A DNA stretch of 64,000 bases from Schaalia cardiffensis. Its GTDB lineage: Bacteria > Actinomycetota > Actinomycetes > Actinomycetales > Actinomycetaceae. The translations under genes were made by a program, and so were the position numbers. Shown here piece after piece: positions 55,027 to 64,000 of this stretch. Position 1 is the first letter of the stretch, and each line of letters starts with the position of its first letter. Below the pieces are notes generated by a model. The model was not told where the DNA came from and searched no databases. It worked only from the letters and a program-made list of their open reading frames with translations. The stretch is taken from NCBI RefSeq assembly GCF_016405145.1, contig NZ_JAEKIA010000005.1, positions 1 to 64,000 of the forward strand. Reading direction: 5' to 3'.

Positions 55027-55407
55027 TCAGGCCTTGGGAGCGTTGACGTCCTCGGGGAGGGCGTCCTTCGCGACCTTGACGAGAGCGTTGAAGGCGTTGG
55101 TGTCGTTCACCGCGAGCTCGGCGAGCATACGGCGGTCGATCTCGACACCGGCAAGGCCGAGGCCCTGGATGAAGCGGTTGTAGGTCATTCCCTGCGCGCG
55201 CGAGGCGGCGTTGATGCGCTGGATCCAGAGGCGACGGAAATCGCCCTTGCGGGCCTTGCGGTCGCGGTAGGAGTAGACGAAGGAGTGAGTGACCTGCTCC
55301 TTGGCCTTGCGGTACAGGCGCGAGCGCTGGCCGCGGTAGCCGGAGGCCTGCTCGAGGACGGTACGACGCTTCTTCTTGGCGTTAACAGAACGCTTGACAC
55401 GTGCCAT
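55027..55407 (-). CDS. rplT: 50S ribosomal protein L20
   Basis: 126 residues: [26 protein letters not shown]-type start, basic helix, [12 protein letters not shown] and [10 protein letters not shown] near the end. Third gene of infC-rpmI-rplT. In other bacteria L20 represses this operon through its leader; a leader terminator upstream of infC here fits such control. Confidence 0.97.
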   Translation of the reverse strand: MARVKRSVNAKKKRRTVLEQASGYRGQRSRLYRKAKEQVTHSFVYSYRDRKARKGDFRRLWIQRINAASRAQGMTYNRFIQGLGLAGVEIDRRMLAELAVNDTNAFNALVKVAKDALPEDVNAPKA

Positions 55408-55432
55408 GTTTCAGTTCTCCTATTCGTACCGG

Positions 55433-55627
55433 TCACTTGCCGAGGAGTCGCTTGACGCGCTTGACGTCAGCGTTCTCCAGGACCTGATCCGTAGCGAGGC
55501 GGCGGGTCTTGCGGCTGGACTTGTGCTCCAGCAGGTGGCGGGCGCCCGCCTGCTCGCGCATGATCTTGCCCGAGCCGGTCACGCGGAAGCGCTTCTTAGC
55601 ACCGGAGTGCGTTTTGTTCTTCGGCAT
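55433..55627 (-). CDS. rpmI: 50S ribosomal protein L35
   Basis: 64 residues: [22 protein letters not shown] and [14 protein letters not shown] are L35 hallmarks. Between infC and rplT. Confidence 0.97.
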   Translation of the reverse strand: MPKNKTHSGAKKRFRVTGSGKIMREQAGARHLLEHKSSRKTRRLATDQVLENADVKRVKRLLGK

Positions 55628-55669
55628 TCTCTATTCCTTCTCTGTTATGACATCGAATAATCGAGGTCG

Positions 55670-56299
55670 TCAGTTGGTCTCCGTGGTGGCGTTGCGCGCC
55701 TGGTCCCTGCTCGCACGCTCAGCGCGCTTGCCTCGACGCTCTTCACGCTCGGCCTCGCGCCGCTTGCGTTGCTCGTTGAGCGCGTCCGACTTTCGTTTCG
55801 TCGGAGCGAGGACCATGGTCATGTTGCGCCCGTCTTGGCGGGGCATGGACTCGACGGTGGCGAGTTCGCCGACCTCGTCCGCGAGGCGTTGGAGCAGACG
55901 GACGCCCGCTTCGGGGCGGGACTGCTCACGGCCGCGGAACATGATCATGACTTTGACCTTGTCTCCGGCGGAGAGGAAACGCTCAACGTGTCCCTTCTTG
56001 ACGCCGAAGTCGTGGTCGTCGATCTTCAGGCGGAAGCGGATCTCCTTGAGCTGCGTATTCGCCCGGTTCCGTCGGGCATCGCGCGCTTTCTGGGCGGCTT
56101 CGTACTTGTACTTGCCGTAGTCCATAAGCTTCGCGACCGGCGGCTTGGCGTCGGGTGCGACCTCGACGAGGTCGAGTCCGGCCTCTTCGGCCAGGCGCAG
56201 CGCGTCCTCGACACGGACAACACCGACCTGTTCCCCTCCGGGTCCCACGAGGCGGACCTCGGGAACTCGGATCCGCTCGTTAATGCGCGTCTCGCTGAT
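55670..56299 (-). CDS. infC: Translation initiation factor IF-3, probable ATC start
   Basis: About 209 residues. [34 protein letters not shown] begins the N-domain; [17 protein letters not shown] is the linker and the C-domain follows ([21 protein letters not shown]). A basic tail ([15 protein letters not shown]) follows. Similarity begins at ATC 56299, with GGAAGGAG six nt upstream. The nearest ATGs (56359 and 56365) lie inside a leader terminator hairpin and have no ribosome-binding site. Rare start codons are known for infC (AUU in E. coli), where they allow autoregulation. If an ATG is used instead, the gene extends to 56365. Confidence 0.88.
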   Translation of the reverse strand: MSETRINERIRVPEVRLVGPGGEQVGVVRVEDALRLAEEAGLDLVEVAPDAKPPVAKLMDYGKYKYEAAQKARDARRNRANTQLKEIRFRLKIDDHDFGVKKGHVERFLSAGDKVKVMIMFRGREQSRPEAGVRLLQRLADEVGELATVESMPRQDGRNMTMVLAPTKRKSDALNEQRKRREAEREERRGKRAERASRDQARNATTETN

Positions 56300-56335
56300 G
56301 AGTGGCTCCTTCCACGGTTCTTCGTGAAGGGCAAC

Positions 56336-56372
56336 GAAAAAGCCTCCGTTGCACTTCATGCGCACGGAGGCT
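56336..56372 (-). terminator. Leader terminator/attenuator of infC-rpmI-rplT
   Basis: On the minus strand AGCCTCCGT (56372-56364) pairs with ACGGAGGCT (56349-56341), followed by TTTTC. It lies about 40 nt before the infC start, so it must be read through for expression. The sequence before it (GAGGATGAGCC) could form an alternative pairing. L20 binding is the known precedent in Bacillus. Confidence 0.72.
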
Positions 56373-56524
56373 CATCCTCAACAGCAGCGCGAAAGCACCG
56401 CCGTCAGACCCGATTCCCTTAAGTGTGCGATCCGAATCGCTGACCCCATCACGAGGACGGGGCGGGTATCCAGGTGGGAGAGACTCCACTTGCATCTCGG
56501 GCAGTCGCCCGAACGGTTGTTTCC

Positions 56525-56555
56525 ACCCTAACAGGCGGAGGGGATTCGTCGCCAA
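56525..56555 (-). promoter_or_regulatory. infC operon promoter candidate
   Basis: On the minus strand TTGGCG (56555-56550), 19 bp, TAGGGT (56530-56525). It would give a leader of about 220 nt containing the attenuator. Confidence 0.4.
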
Positions 56556-56610
56556 CCCACGAGCTTTCACACCCAGTGGATCGGCTCACAGCCCGAGTAC
56601 AAGACAGCCC

Positions 56611-56721
56611 CGGGCACAAGTCGGACACAAGCGAGGCTCTCAATGAACGCAAGCGGGCATTTGCCCAGGTCGGCTCCGCTCAGCCCCTCAAACACACAGC
56701 GCAAGGTCCGACTTGTGCCCG
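56611..56721. repeat. 111-bp element bounded by 16-bp perfect inverted repeats
   Basis: CGGGCACAAGTCGGAC at 56611-56626 and its exact complement GTCCGACTTGTGCCCG at 56706-56721, with 79 bp between. Related half-sites occur at 24012-24023 and at 63809-63824/63893-63908. The interior has no open frame. It resembles a small MITE-like or regulatory element. Confidence 0.7.
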
Positions 56722-56812
56722 AGTGAAGCACGAACCCGCTGAAACCACACACCCTCCAAGGCAAAACGCCAGGGCGCAACTCCAGAAGACCAAATGAAGA
56801 GCAGCCCGTCTC

Positions 56813-57745
56813 TCAGGCTTTCCTCACGAGCCTCGGTGTCAGCTCCACACGATCCACTGCGGCGATCAAGCGCTGAGAACTCCCCATCCTGCGCAGCGCC
56901 GAATCAAGAGACGAACGGAGCATCCCCTGCTCAAAAGCCGCATCGGCCAACACATCAACGCGGAATAGGCCCTCCCCCTCGTAGCTGATTCGAAGGTCAA
57001 GGATCCCGTTTCTTCCCACCCCGGCCAGATCACGCAAATGCGAAACAAGCTCCGCATCCTTCCACGCCGGCAACCACTCGTCATGCTGGGCAAGGGCCGC
57101 CACCGCTGGGCGTGGAACGACAATCTGCGCTGATCCGGGATCCACGACGATCCTCCCGCCCGTCTCCACGAGGGCGGCGAGGCACACTTTGAAAGCGTCA
57201 TAAGCCATCGGGCGAGCCCAAGGACGGTCATGAGCAAGAGCCTGAACTGAAGAGTAGATGGCGAGGGCATCACCCGCGGGAGTAGGGACACGGACGAACT
57301 CAATCGCGCCGTGTTTCTCCTTGTCCCCCTGCGTGGTCTGTGTGAACTCGACGGGCACAATGACGCGCTCCGAGGAGATGGCCTTGACGAGCGCATTGAG
57401 CCCCGCCTCGACTCGACTCTCGTTAGGCGCCTTGCCCCTGCCCCCCTCCGAGCTCGTCTCTTTCTCATTCGCATCAAGCGTTTCAGAGGCGAAAAGTTCA
57501 AGCGCCGCCCGCGTGAGGGGAAGAGCCTGACCGCGATCACTGCGATCCCGATTCTTCAAGCCGAGGCGCGCTGCGATCTTCTCGCGTTGCTCGGCATCCG
57601 GCCTCACAATCCTCTCTGAGGCTGCGCCCCCCTCACTCGGGGGAATAGGTCCCGATACAGGCCCGGGCTGGGAAGACAAGAGCCGTTTGCCCTCCACTGC
57701 CCCGCCCTCGCCACTCAAGCCCACAGGTTCAGGACCAGTGGTCAC
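56813..57745 (-). CDS. SseB-domain protein
   Basis: 310 residues. After a low-complexity N-terminus (to about residue 50), one SseB-like domain is visible ([69 protein letters not shown]). A second part near the end resembles the SseB C-terminal domain. Function unknown; actinobacteria commonly keep it next to hisA. GTG 57745 overlaps the hisA stop as GTGA. Confidence 0.78.
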   Translation of the reverse strand: MTTGPEPVGLSGEGGAVEGKRLLSSQPGPVSGPIPPSEGGAASERIVRPDAEQREKIAARLGLKNRDRSDRGQALPLTRAALELFASETLDANEKETSSEGGRGKAPNESRVEAGLNALVKAISSERVIVPVEFTQTTQGDKEKHGAIEFVRVPTPAGDALAIYSSVQALAHDRPWARPMAYDAFKVCLAALVETGGRIVVDPGSAQIVVPRPAVAALAQHDEWLPAWKDAELVSHLRDLAGVGRNGILDLRISYEGEGLFRVDVLADAAFEQGMLRSSLDSALRRMGSSQRLIAAVDRVELTPRLVRKA

Positions 57746-58479
57746 CGTGCAGACGCCCCAGCGGCCACGTCGAGCGCCTCCGGGAGCGTGAAACGCCCCG
57801 AGTACAAAGCCTTACCCACGATAACGCCTTCAACACCAGCATCGACAAGACCACGGATCGCTTCAATGTCCTGAAGACTCGACACACCCCCCGATGCGAC
57901 GATCGCAGCATCCGTCGCCTCACACAGGCGCGCCAATAACTCAAGATTCGGCCCCGAAAGCATGCCATCACGCGACACATCGGTCACGACATAGCGAGCA
58001 CAGCCCGCCGCGTCGAAGCGAGCGATCGTCTCGAAAAGATTCGGCCCCTGAGTCGTCCAACCGCGCCCCGCCAGGGTCTCGCCGCGCACATCAAGGCCAA
58101 GGGCGATCCGATCTGCGAACTCGCCAATCACTTTCTCCGTCCACTCCGGGTTCTCAATCGCAGCCGTCCCGAGGTTCACCCGTCGTGCCCCGCACTCCAA
58201 AGCACGCCTCAAAGACTCGTCATCCCTGATCCCGCCGGTCAGTTCCACATTGATCGGCAGCTGCGCGGTGATCGACTGGAGGAGCTCCGCATTCGAGCCT
58301 CGACCGAAAGCGGCATCCAGATCGACCAAGTGCAGCCACTTCGCCCCCGCTTCGACGAAAGAGCGGGCCGCTTCGAGCGGAGTGCCGTACACGGTTTCCG
58401 TACCGGCCTGCCCCTGGGTGAGGCGAACGGCCTGCCCGTTCACGACATCAACTGCGGGCAAGAGGATGAGTGTGGACAT
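57742..58479 (-). CDS. hisA: Phosphoribosyl isomerase (HisA/PriA)
   Basis: A 245-residue TIM-barrel isomerase of histidine synthesis. [18 protein letters not shown] gives the first catalytic Asp; [20 protein letters not shown], the second Asp in VVTDVSRDG and ASGGVSSL follow. In Actinobacteria this enzyme is often the dual HisA/TrpF protein PriA; dual activity here is inference. ATG 58479 follows GAAAGG; the upstream in-frame extension to 58530 is rejected. Confidence 0.93.
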   Translation of the reverse strand: MSTLILLPAVDVVNGQAVRLTQGQAGTETVYGTPLEAARSFVEAGAKWLHLVDLDAAFGRGSNAELLQSITAQLPINVELTGGIRDDESLRRALECGARRVNLGTAAIENPEWTEKVIGEFADRIALGLDVRGETLAGRGWTTQGPNLFETIARFDAAGCARYVVTDVSRDGMLSGPNLELLARLCEATDAAIVASGGVSSLQDIEAIRGLVDAGVEGVIVGKALYSGRFTLPEALDVAAGASAR

Positions 58480-58575
58480 GTCAAGCCTTTCATTCCTACG
58501 AGTGGGCCGAGGAAGCGAAGTCATAGTCAAGGGCGAGGATGATGCGGCACGAGGACGAGGAGCCCTGCGCTTCGT

Positions 58576-59211
58576 TCACAGAGAGGAGAGCCAGTTCTTC
58601 AACAAAGCGAGACCCGCTTCGCCGGACTTTTCCGGGTGGAACTGTGTGCCGCACAGCGGACCGTTCTCAACAGCAGCAACGAAACGCGAGTCCCCATGTT
58701 TCGCCCAGGACACGAGGGGCGGCACGGTACGCCCATCGTCGAAGGGGGCTGCGGGGTCGTTGATCGCGGCATAGGAGTGCACGAAGTAGAAGCGCTGGTC
58801 CTCAACGCCGGAAAAGAGCATCGATCCTGCTCCCGCTTCCACTGGCGACCAGCCCATGTGCGGTACGACTGGGGCGTTGAGACGGCGAACCACTCCGGGC
58901 CATTGCGCAAGCCCCTCGGCCTCGCCTTTTTCTTCGGAGGATTCGAACATGACTTGCAGGCCCACGCAGACGCCCATCACGGGGCGCCCTCCCGAGAGGC
59001 GACGTTCAATGATGTTCGGCCCATTGGCCTCGCGAAGCTGAGCCATGACGGCGGCGAAGGCGCCGACCCCGGGAACGAAAAGACCATCCGCGTTCAGGCA
59101 GGCGTCACGATCCGAGGTGAGTTCCACTTCGGCCCCCACCTGTTCGAGGGCGCGGCACGCCGAACGGACATTTCCCGAACCGTAGTCGAAGACGACGAGG
59201 CGCACAGCCAT
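58576..59211 (-). CDS. hisH: Imidazole glycerol phosphate synthase subunit HisH
   Basis: A 211-residue class I glutamine amidotransferase that feeds ammonia to HisF. The catalytic Cys is in [15 protein letters not shown] and the His/Glu pair in [13 protein letters not shown]. hisF is not in the window. AAGGTGAT precedes the ATG, three nt after the upstream hypothetical gene. Confidence 0.95.
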   Translation of the reverse strand: MAVRLVVFDYGSGNVRSACRALEQVGAEVELTSDRDACLNADGLFVPGVGAFAAVMAQLREANGPNIIERRLSGGRPVMGVCVGLQVMFESSEEKGEAEGLAQWPGVVRRLNAPVVPHMGWSPVEAGAGSMLFSGVEDQRFYFVHSYAAINDPAAPFDDGRTVPPLVSWAKHGDSRFVAAVENGPLCGTQFHPEKSGEAGLALLKNWLSSL

Positions 59212-59214
59212 GGA

Positions 59215-59934
59215 TCACCTTTTCTTGAAGAAGCCGAAAGGACCGGGGCGACGCTTCGGGCCGCCCTCGGCGAGGACTGAATCACTGTAATCGCTGGGGG
59301 TGGTGCGCCCAAGGAGGAGATCCTCGGTCGCTTGGGGCATCGACCCGAGGAGGACCCCCGCCGGGATCGGCTCTTCAGGCTGGCCGGCCACATAGCGTTG
59401 CGCACTGATCCGCCCGGACACTCCTGGTTCCACCCCATCGCCTTCGACCAGCCAAGACATTATTGCGACAGCGCCGTACTTCGATAGGCGCGACACTGTG
59501 CGAGCGACGGCGTCCACGTCATCGGGCATCGGACGGCTCTCATTCAACAGGGCGTCGAGTTCGTCCTCGTCCGTCGGAGTCGTCTCAACGCGCAGCCATA
59601 CTCCAGTCCAGGGTTTGAGGCGCACGACCGTCGCACGAATCCCTGTGAGCCCCAGGAGGGCGTGGAGTGCCTCTGGGGAGGGGATCGGTGCGAGCACAAG
59701 ACCGACGGAGAGTTTGCCGCCGTCAAGATGGAGCTGCTCATCAACCGGAGTGTCATCCGGGTCCTTCAAAGCCGCTTCCAGGCCGCTCAGCTCTGAGGCG
59801 AAATCCTCTGCGCCTCCGTGTTGCGCAGTGTGTTCCGCAGCCTTCATGGGAACAGCATCAGGCTGAGAGGAATCCGCGAGCCCTGCGACGAGGTCGCGGA
59901 ACTCGGCATCAATGTCATCGTCTCGCATGGACAT
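59215..59934 (-). CDS. Conserved hypothetical protein within the his operon
   Basis: 239 residues. The N-terminus is acidic (MSMRDDDIDAEFRDLVAGL); the core (LSVGLVLAPIPSPEALHALL, KPWTGVWLRVETTP, VSRLSKYGAVAIMSWLVEGDGVEPG) has alternating strand/helix character; the C-terminus is basic (KRRPGPFGFFKKR). No catalytic motif or membrane segment. I do not recognise a named family, though similar proteins lie between hisB and hisH in related genera as I recall. GGAGAAGG precedes the ATG. Confidence 0.7.
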   Translation of the reverse strand: MSMRDDDIDAEFRDLVAGLADSSQPDAVPMKAAEHTAQHGGAEDFASELSGLEAALKDPDDTPVDEQLHLDGGKLSVGLVLAPIPSPEALHALLGLTGIRATVVRLKPWTGVWLRVETTPTDEDELDALLNESRPMPDDVDAVARTVSRLSKYGAVAIMSWLVEGDGVEPGVSGRISAQRYVAGQPEEPIPAGVLLGSMPQATEDLLLGRTTPSDYSDSVLAEGGPKRRPGPFGFFKKR

Positions 59935-59994
59935 GCCTTCTCCAGATTCTTGCGGCGCAGCCTCAAAGGCGTTGAGCCGATCGTATCGCAGCTC

Positions 59995-60612
59995 TTAAAG
60001 GGCGCCCTTCGTCGAGGGGATCCCCTCGACACGGGGATCAGGCTCAACAGCACTGCGAAGAGCTCGGGCGAGCGCCTTGAACTGTGCTTCGACAATATGA
60101 TGCGGGTCGCGCCCATTGAGGACGCTCATGTGCAGGCAGATTCCAGAGTTGAAGGTGAGGGATTCGAGGGCGTGCCTCGTCATGGAGCCGGTGAAGTGGC
60201 CGCCAATGAGGTGATACTCCTGGCCTGCGGGCTCGCCCTCGTGAACGATATAGGGCCGGCCTGCAACGTCGACGACTGCGCGGGCGAGAGCCTCATCGAG
60301 GGGCACGGTCGCATCGCCGAAGCGCTTGATGCCACGCTTGTCGCCGAGCGCTTCCTTCAGGCCGAGGCCCAGGCAGATCGCCGTGTCTTCGACCGTGTGG
60401 TGCACGTCCACGTGGGTGTCACCGCTGGCCTGGATCTTCAAGTCAATGAGTGAGTGCTTACCCAGGGCGGTGAGCATGTGGTCCCAGAAGGGGACGCCTG
60501 TTGAAATCTCGGTCGCGCCCGTGCCGTCGAGGTTCATTTCCACGTGGATCGTGGACTCGGAGGTGGCGCGGTCAATGACGGCGAGGCGGGGGGTGTCGAA
60601 AACGAGGCTCAT
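59995..60612 (-). CDS. hisB: Imidazoleglycerol-phosphate dehydratase
   Basis: 205 residues, monofunctional form. Metal-binding blocks [14 protein letters not shown] and the second [24 protein letters not shown] and [11 protein letters not shown] complete the signature. ATG 60612 overlaps the hisC stop (ATGA). Confidence 0.96.
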   Translation of the reverse strand: MSLVFDTPRLAVIDRATSESTIHVEMNLDGTGATEISTGVPFWDHMLTALGKHSLIDLKIQASGDTHVDVHHTVEDTAICLGLGLKEALGDKRGIKRFGDATVPLDEALARAVVDVAGRPYIVHEGEPAGQEYHLIGGHFTGSMTRHALESLTFNSGICLHMSVLNGRDPHHIVEAQFKALARALRSAVEPDPRVEGIPSTKGAL

Positions 60613-61727
60613 CGAGTGATCTCCTCCAGTGCAGTGGTGAACAGGCGGGTCTCTTCAGGGGTGCCGACGCTGACGCGCAACCACCCTTCGGGGCCGACGA
60701 CACGGATGAGGACACCTCGGGCGAGCAGGGCTTCGAAGATCGCTGCGCGGTCCTCGAAGGTGCCGAAAAGAACGAAGTTCGCATCCGAGTCGAGGGCGTG
60801 AAAACCATGGGTGCGCAACCAGTCGACGAGGCCGTTGCGTTCCTTGCGCAATGCGCCGACCTGCGCCATGAGGGAGTCTTTGTGACGCAAAGCTGCGAGG
60901 GCGGCCGCCTGTGTGAGGGCGGAGAGGTGGTAGGGCAGGCGCACCAGCATGACGGCGTTGATGATCTCGCGCGCGGCGCTCATGTAGCCCAGACGTAGGC
61001 CAGCCATTCCGAAGGCTTTCGACATGGTGCGTGTGACGACGAGGTGGGGGGCGTCTTCGAGTAGTTCGAGGGCGGAGGGCACTCCTTCTCGGCGGAATTC
61101 CCCGTAGGCCTCGTCGATAACAACGAGGGTCGCGCTGGGGCGTCCATTGATGATGGGCCCGGATTCGCGGGTCATTTCCAGGATCGCCCGCTGCTGTTCT
61201 TGGGGCAGCGCCGTGCCCGTCGGATTATTCGGACTGGCGAGGACGAGCACAGCGGGGTGCTCGTGGGCGAGCACCCGGGCGACGGCGTCGAGGTCGAGGG
61301 AGAAGTCGTCGAGGCGCCTTCCCTGCACCCAGCTGGTGTTCGTATCACGCGCATACTCGTGATACATGGAGTAGGTGGGGGCAAAGGAGACGAGGGTGCG
61401 CCCAGGGCCCCCGAATGCTTGGAGGATCTGGGTCATGATCTCGTTTGAACCATTGGCCGCCCAGATGAGTTCCGGGGCGCGCCTGACTCCTGATTCCACT
61501 TCCAGGTAGTCGGCGAGGGCGCGGCGCAACTCGGTGAAATCCCTGTCCGGGTAGCGGTTGAGGGTGTGTGAGGCTTCGGCGACGGAGCGGGTGATATCGG
61601 CAATAACCTCGGGCGAGGGTGCGTAGGGGTTCTCGTTGACATTGAGGCGCACGGGCACATCCAATTGGGGCGCGCCGTAGGGCTCGAGTCCTGCGAGGTC
61701 TTCACGCACTGGGAGGAGGAGACTCAT
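60609..61727 (-). CDS. hisC: Histidinol-phosphate aminotransferase
   Basis: 372 residues, PLP class I/II aminotransferase. [12 protein letters not shown] opens the family match; the PLP lysine lies in [27 protein letters not shown] and VIDEAYGEF are also visible. Coupled at both ends by ATGA overlaps, with hisD upstream and hisB downstream. Confidence 0.96.
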   Translation of the reverse strand: MSLLLPVREDLAGLEPYGAPQLDVPVRLNVNENPYAPSPEVIADITRSVAEASHTLNRYPDRDFTELRRALADYLEVESGVRRAPELIWAANGSNEIMTQILQAFGGPGRTLVSFAPTYSMYHEYARDTNTSWVQGRRLDDFSLDLDAVARVLAHEHPAVLVLASPNNPTGTALPQEQQRAILEMTRESGPIINGRPSATLVVIDEAYGEFRREGVPSALELLEDAPHLVVTRTMSKAFGMAGLRLGYMSAAREIINAVMLVRLPYHLSALTQAAALAALRHKDSLMAQVGALRKERNGLVDWLRTHGFHALDSDANFVLFGTFEDRAAIFEALLARGVLIRVVGPEGWLRVSVGTPEETRLFTTALEEITR

Positions 61728-63058
61728 TGGCTTTTCCCCTCCCTCGCCCGGATGAGGGCGGCTTGTCCGTGGGCGGGCAGGTTCTCCTCGCGTGCGAGTA
61801 CATCAAGTTGGGGGGTGAGTTGTGCGAGCGCCTCAGCGGTGTATTCAACGACTTGCTGGCTGCGCAGGTACTGGGTGACGTTGAGGCCCGAAGCGAAGCG
61901 GGCGGTCCCCCCGGTGGGCAGGACGTGGTTAGAACCGGCAATGTAATCGCCGAGTGGGACCGGCGTGTAGGGGCCGACGAAGATCGCCCCGGCGTTCGTG
62001 ACCCGCTGTGCCACCTGTGAAGCGTTCGCGGTGTGGATCTCGAGGTGTTCGGCGGCGTAGGCGTTGACCACTTCGAGTGCCTCGTCGAGAGTATCGACGA
62101 GGACGATCCCGGATTGGGGCCCTGATAGGGCGGTGAGGATTCGTTCAGTGTGGGTGGTCGCGCGAGCTTGAGTGGGGATGATCGCGTCGACGGCTTCGGC
62201 GAGTGCGGCTGAGGTGGTGACGAGCACGGAGGCTGCGGCCGGATCGTGCTCGGCCTGGCTGATGAGGTCGGCTGCGACGAATTCGGGGGTTGCCGTCTCG
62301 TCGGCGAGGATCGCGATCTCTGTCGTCCCGGCTTCGGCATCAATGCCGACGGTGCCTTGGACGAGTCTTTTGGCGGCTGCGACGTAAATGTTGCCCGGTC
62401 CGGTGACGACGTCAACCGGTTGAAGAATGTCCTCTCCGTCGGTGATTCCGTAGCTCAGGGCAGCGATCGCTTGGGCGCCGCCGATGGCCCAGACTTCGTC
62501 GACACCGAGGAGGGCGCATGCGGCGAGGATCGTCGGGTGCGGCAAGCCGGCGAACTCAGCTTGAGGGGGCGAGGCGAGGGCGATTGAGCCTACTTTGGCG
62601 ACTTGAGCGCACACGGCGTTCATGACGACGGAGGAGGGGTAGACGGCGAGTCCGCCGGGGACATACAGGCCGACGCGCCCGACGGGGAGCCACCTTTGTT
62701 CGACGGTGCCGCCCGGGATGATCTGAGTCTGGGAGGGTGCGGGGAGTTGCTGGGTGTGACCGATGCGGTTGTGTTCGATCGAGGTTTCCAGGGCTTCGCG
62801 CACCTGCGGGTCGAGTTGCTCGAGGGCGCGTGTGAGTGCTTCGGCGGGGACTCGCAGACGCTCGGGGCGAACATGGTCGAAGCGTTCAGCGAGTTCGTAG
62901 AGGACGGGGGCCCCTTCGTCTTTGACTCGAGCGATGATGGGGGCGACGGCCTGGGCCGCTGCTGTGGTGTCGAGGGCTGCCCGCGGCAACGCGTCCGACA
63001 GTTTCGTCCCTGTCAGCGCGCCATCTGTGAGGTCGATCCGTCTCATCGTGGAGATCAT
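61724..63058 (-). CDS. hisD: Histidinol dehydrogenase
   Basis: 444 residues, zinc-dependent four-electron dehydrogenase, last steps of histidine synthesis. [41 protein letters not shown] and [10 protein letters not shown] are diagnostic. ATG 63058 lies six nt after minus-strand TATCAT (63070-63065), so it may be leaderless; ATG 63046 is an alternative. The longer open frame is tandem-repeat sequence. First gene of the his operon. Confidence 0.94.
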   Translation of the reverse strand: MISTMRRIDLTDGALTGTKLSDALPRAALDTTAAAQAVAPIIARVKDEGAPVLYELAERFDHVRPERLRVPAEALTRALEQLDPQVREALETSIEHNRIGHTQQLPAPSQTQIIPGGTVEQRWLPVGRVGLYVPGGLAVYPSSVVMNAVCAQVAKVGSIALASPPQAEFAGLPHPTILAACALLGVDEVWAIGGAQAIAALSYGITDGEDILQPVDVVTGPGNIYVAAAKRLVQGTVGIDAEAGTTEIAILADETATPEFVAADLISQAEHDPAAASVLVTTSAALAEAVDAIIPTQARATTHTERILTALSGPQSGIVLVDTLDEALEVVNAYAAEHLEIHTANASQVAQRVTNAGAIFVGPYTPVPLGDYIAGSNHVLPTGGTARFASGLNVTQYLRSQQVVEYTAEALAQLTPQLDVLAREENLPAHGQAALIRAREGKSQ

Positions 63059-63101
63059 GTGCTCATGATAGGCGACTCGCTGACACCAGGCTTTTTCGTT
63101 T

Positions 63102-63397
63102 CCAGGGTGAACAGGCGGCTCAGCTCCGGGGCGAACAGGAGGCTCAGCTCTAGGTGCGCACATGGGGCTCAGGTCCGGCGGTGTGCACTCGGCTCAGCTC
63201 GGCGGTGAGCACTCGGCTCAGCTCGGCGGTGAGCACTCGACTCAACTCCGTGAACGAACACACGACTCAGCTCGAAGACGAACCCGTCGCTCAACTCCGA
63301 GGGTGAGCACTCGGCTCATCTCCAGCAGCGCACAGGAGGCTCAGCTCCAGGGGTGAACCCGTCACTCAGCTCCGGGAGCGAACACACGGCTCGGGAC
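63102..63397. repeat. Twelve-unit tandem array, 24-25-bp period
   Basis: Cores CTCA(G/A/T)(C/G)TC start at 63119, 63143, 63168, 63193, 63217, 63241, 63266, 63290, 63315, 63340, 63365, with a partial CTCGGGA at 63390. Units end in GTGAGCACTC or GCGAACACAC variants. The array fills the gap between divergent hisD and the S4-domain gene. Confidence 0.9.
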
Positions 63398-63463
63398 GTC
63401 GAATGCGCTGGAGGCGCATCAGTGAGATGCTGGGGGCCATCACGACCAGCGAGGAGAATACTC

Positions 63464-63697
63464 ATGTCCACTGTCCCCGTCATTGCGGTATCCGGTGTCA
63501 TCCGTTTAGGACAGTTCCTCAAATTGGCGGGCCTTGTCGAGGACGGAGCGATGGCGCGCGTACTCATCCAAGGCGGTGATGTGCTCGTCAATGGCGTGGT
63601 GGAGACGCGCCGTGGACGACAGCTTTCACACGATGACATGATCGAAGTTGACTCCCCCACTGGGCGTGCGGGCGCTCGCATCCACGTCATCGACTGA
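63464..63697 (+). CDS. Small S4-domain RNA-binding protein
   Basis: 77 residues forming one S4 fold: IRLGQFLKLAGLVEDGAMARVLIQGGDVLVNG, then RRGRQLSHDDMIEVD. It is the YbcJ/RlbA-like class, thought to bind rRNA or tRNA; the target is unknown. GAGGAG lies nine nt before ATG 63464. The longer frame upstream is tandem array. A hairpin (63711-63718 with 63730-63737) follows the stop. Confidence 0.88.
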   Translation: MSTVPVIAVSGVIRLGQFLKLAGLVEDGAMARVLIQGGDVLVNGVVETRRGRQLSHDDMIEVDSPTGRAGARIHVID

Positions 63698-64000
63698 GGG
63701 GTCGCATCAGGCGAGGCATCTCTTCGCCCTGCCTCGCGTAGTGGTCGCAGGATTCATCGCTCGGGCAGCCCGGGAGAGGCCACACCTCCAACCCCGAGCG
63801 GGCATAAACTGCCACAAGTCGGACATTGGGTGGGCTCGAGTCGGACCATTCGAACTTTGATCTGGGGAGTTCTTCACGATTCGGAGCAGTGCGTCCGAGT
63901 TGTGCCCGAAAAGACAAGGTTTCGGGTGTAGTTTTGCGCCGCTGCGTGGTGCTGCTGCCCTCTAGCTTCTCGTGGTGCAGGCTAATGCCCCACACAGTGG
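63698..64000. other. Window end: hairpin and a copy of the AAGTCGGAC inverted-repeat element
   Basis: An 8-bp stem at 63711-63737 probably ends the S4 gene. CACAAGTCGGAC at 63813-63824 and GTCCGAGTTGTGCCCG at 63893-63908 form an imperfect inverted pair like the one at 56611-56721. The minus-strand open frame 63687-63995 crosses both structures and is not supported. Confidence 0.5.

Noticed and set aside
63102-63397. CRISPR array
   Set aside because: The 24-25-bp units are contiguous with no separate unique spacers, and no cas gene is present. The 60-bp arrays also lack a conserved repeat with unrelated spacers.
63687-63995. Minus-strand open frame of 102 codons at the window end
   Set aside because: It crosses a hairpin and the inverted-repeat element, and has no family similarity I can see.

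Overview
The window is a chromosomal segment of a high-GC Gram-positive bacterium. The ribosomal, his, pro, obg, rne and cyd gene orders are actinobacterial, many genes overlap by ATGA or GTGA, and the combination of anaerobic GlpABC, cytochrome bd and a BglF-type PTS fits Actinomycetaceae (Actinomyces/Schaalia-like). That genus-level placement is an inference from gene content, not a database result.

Layout. 1-8 kb: the end of a cut gene, arfB, an SDR, a DUF4349 lipoprotein and the minus-strand glpABC operon. 8-13 kb: an M13 endopeptidase and aminopeptidase N on the plus strand. 13-17 kb: a LicT/BglG antiterminator, a PTS EIIBCA gene broken by a one-base frameshift behind a clear RAT/terminator switch, and a sirtuin. 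17-22 kb: two paralogous multi-pass membrane proteins of unknown function flanking an opposing membrane-anchored SRPBCC protein. 22-24 kb: a decayed AAA/DUF4143 ATPase pseudogene with six 23-bp iterons over its start, then tRNA-Ala(GGC). 24-35 kb, all minus strand: rne/rng, rplU-rpmA, obg-proB, proA-nadD-rsfS-phosphatase. 35-45 kb: cydABDC followed by a GAF-GAF histidine kinase, with a NarL-type regulator convergent to it. 45-53 kb: rnc, yceD, a DivIVA-like protein, coaD, rsmD, recG and a FakA-like protein on the minus strand, and rpmB on the plus strand. 53-63 kb: thiL, an SpoU methylase, rplT-rpmI-infC, sseB-like and hisA-hisH-hyp-hisB-hisC-hisD. The end holds a 12-unit tandem array and an S4 protein.

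Main points for a second look. (1) Intergenic regions repeatedly hold low-copy, degenerate tandem repeats. Many have a constant period of 59-62 bp, yet each site has its own unit; two others are iteron-like (23 bp x6 and 24.6 bp x12). (2) The DUF5692-like/SRPBCC cluster is an uncharacterised membrane system. (3) infC seems to start at ATC behind an intrinsic terminator in its leader. (4) The PTS gene has an intact antitermination switch but a broken frame. (5) A 16-bp inverted-repeat element (CGGGCACAAGTCGGAC) recurs in three intergenic regions. No CRISPR array, transposase, prophage or rRNA gene was seen.
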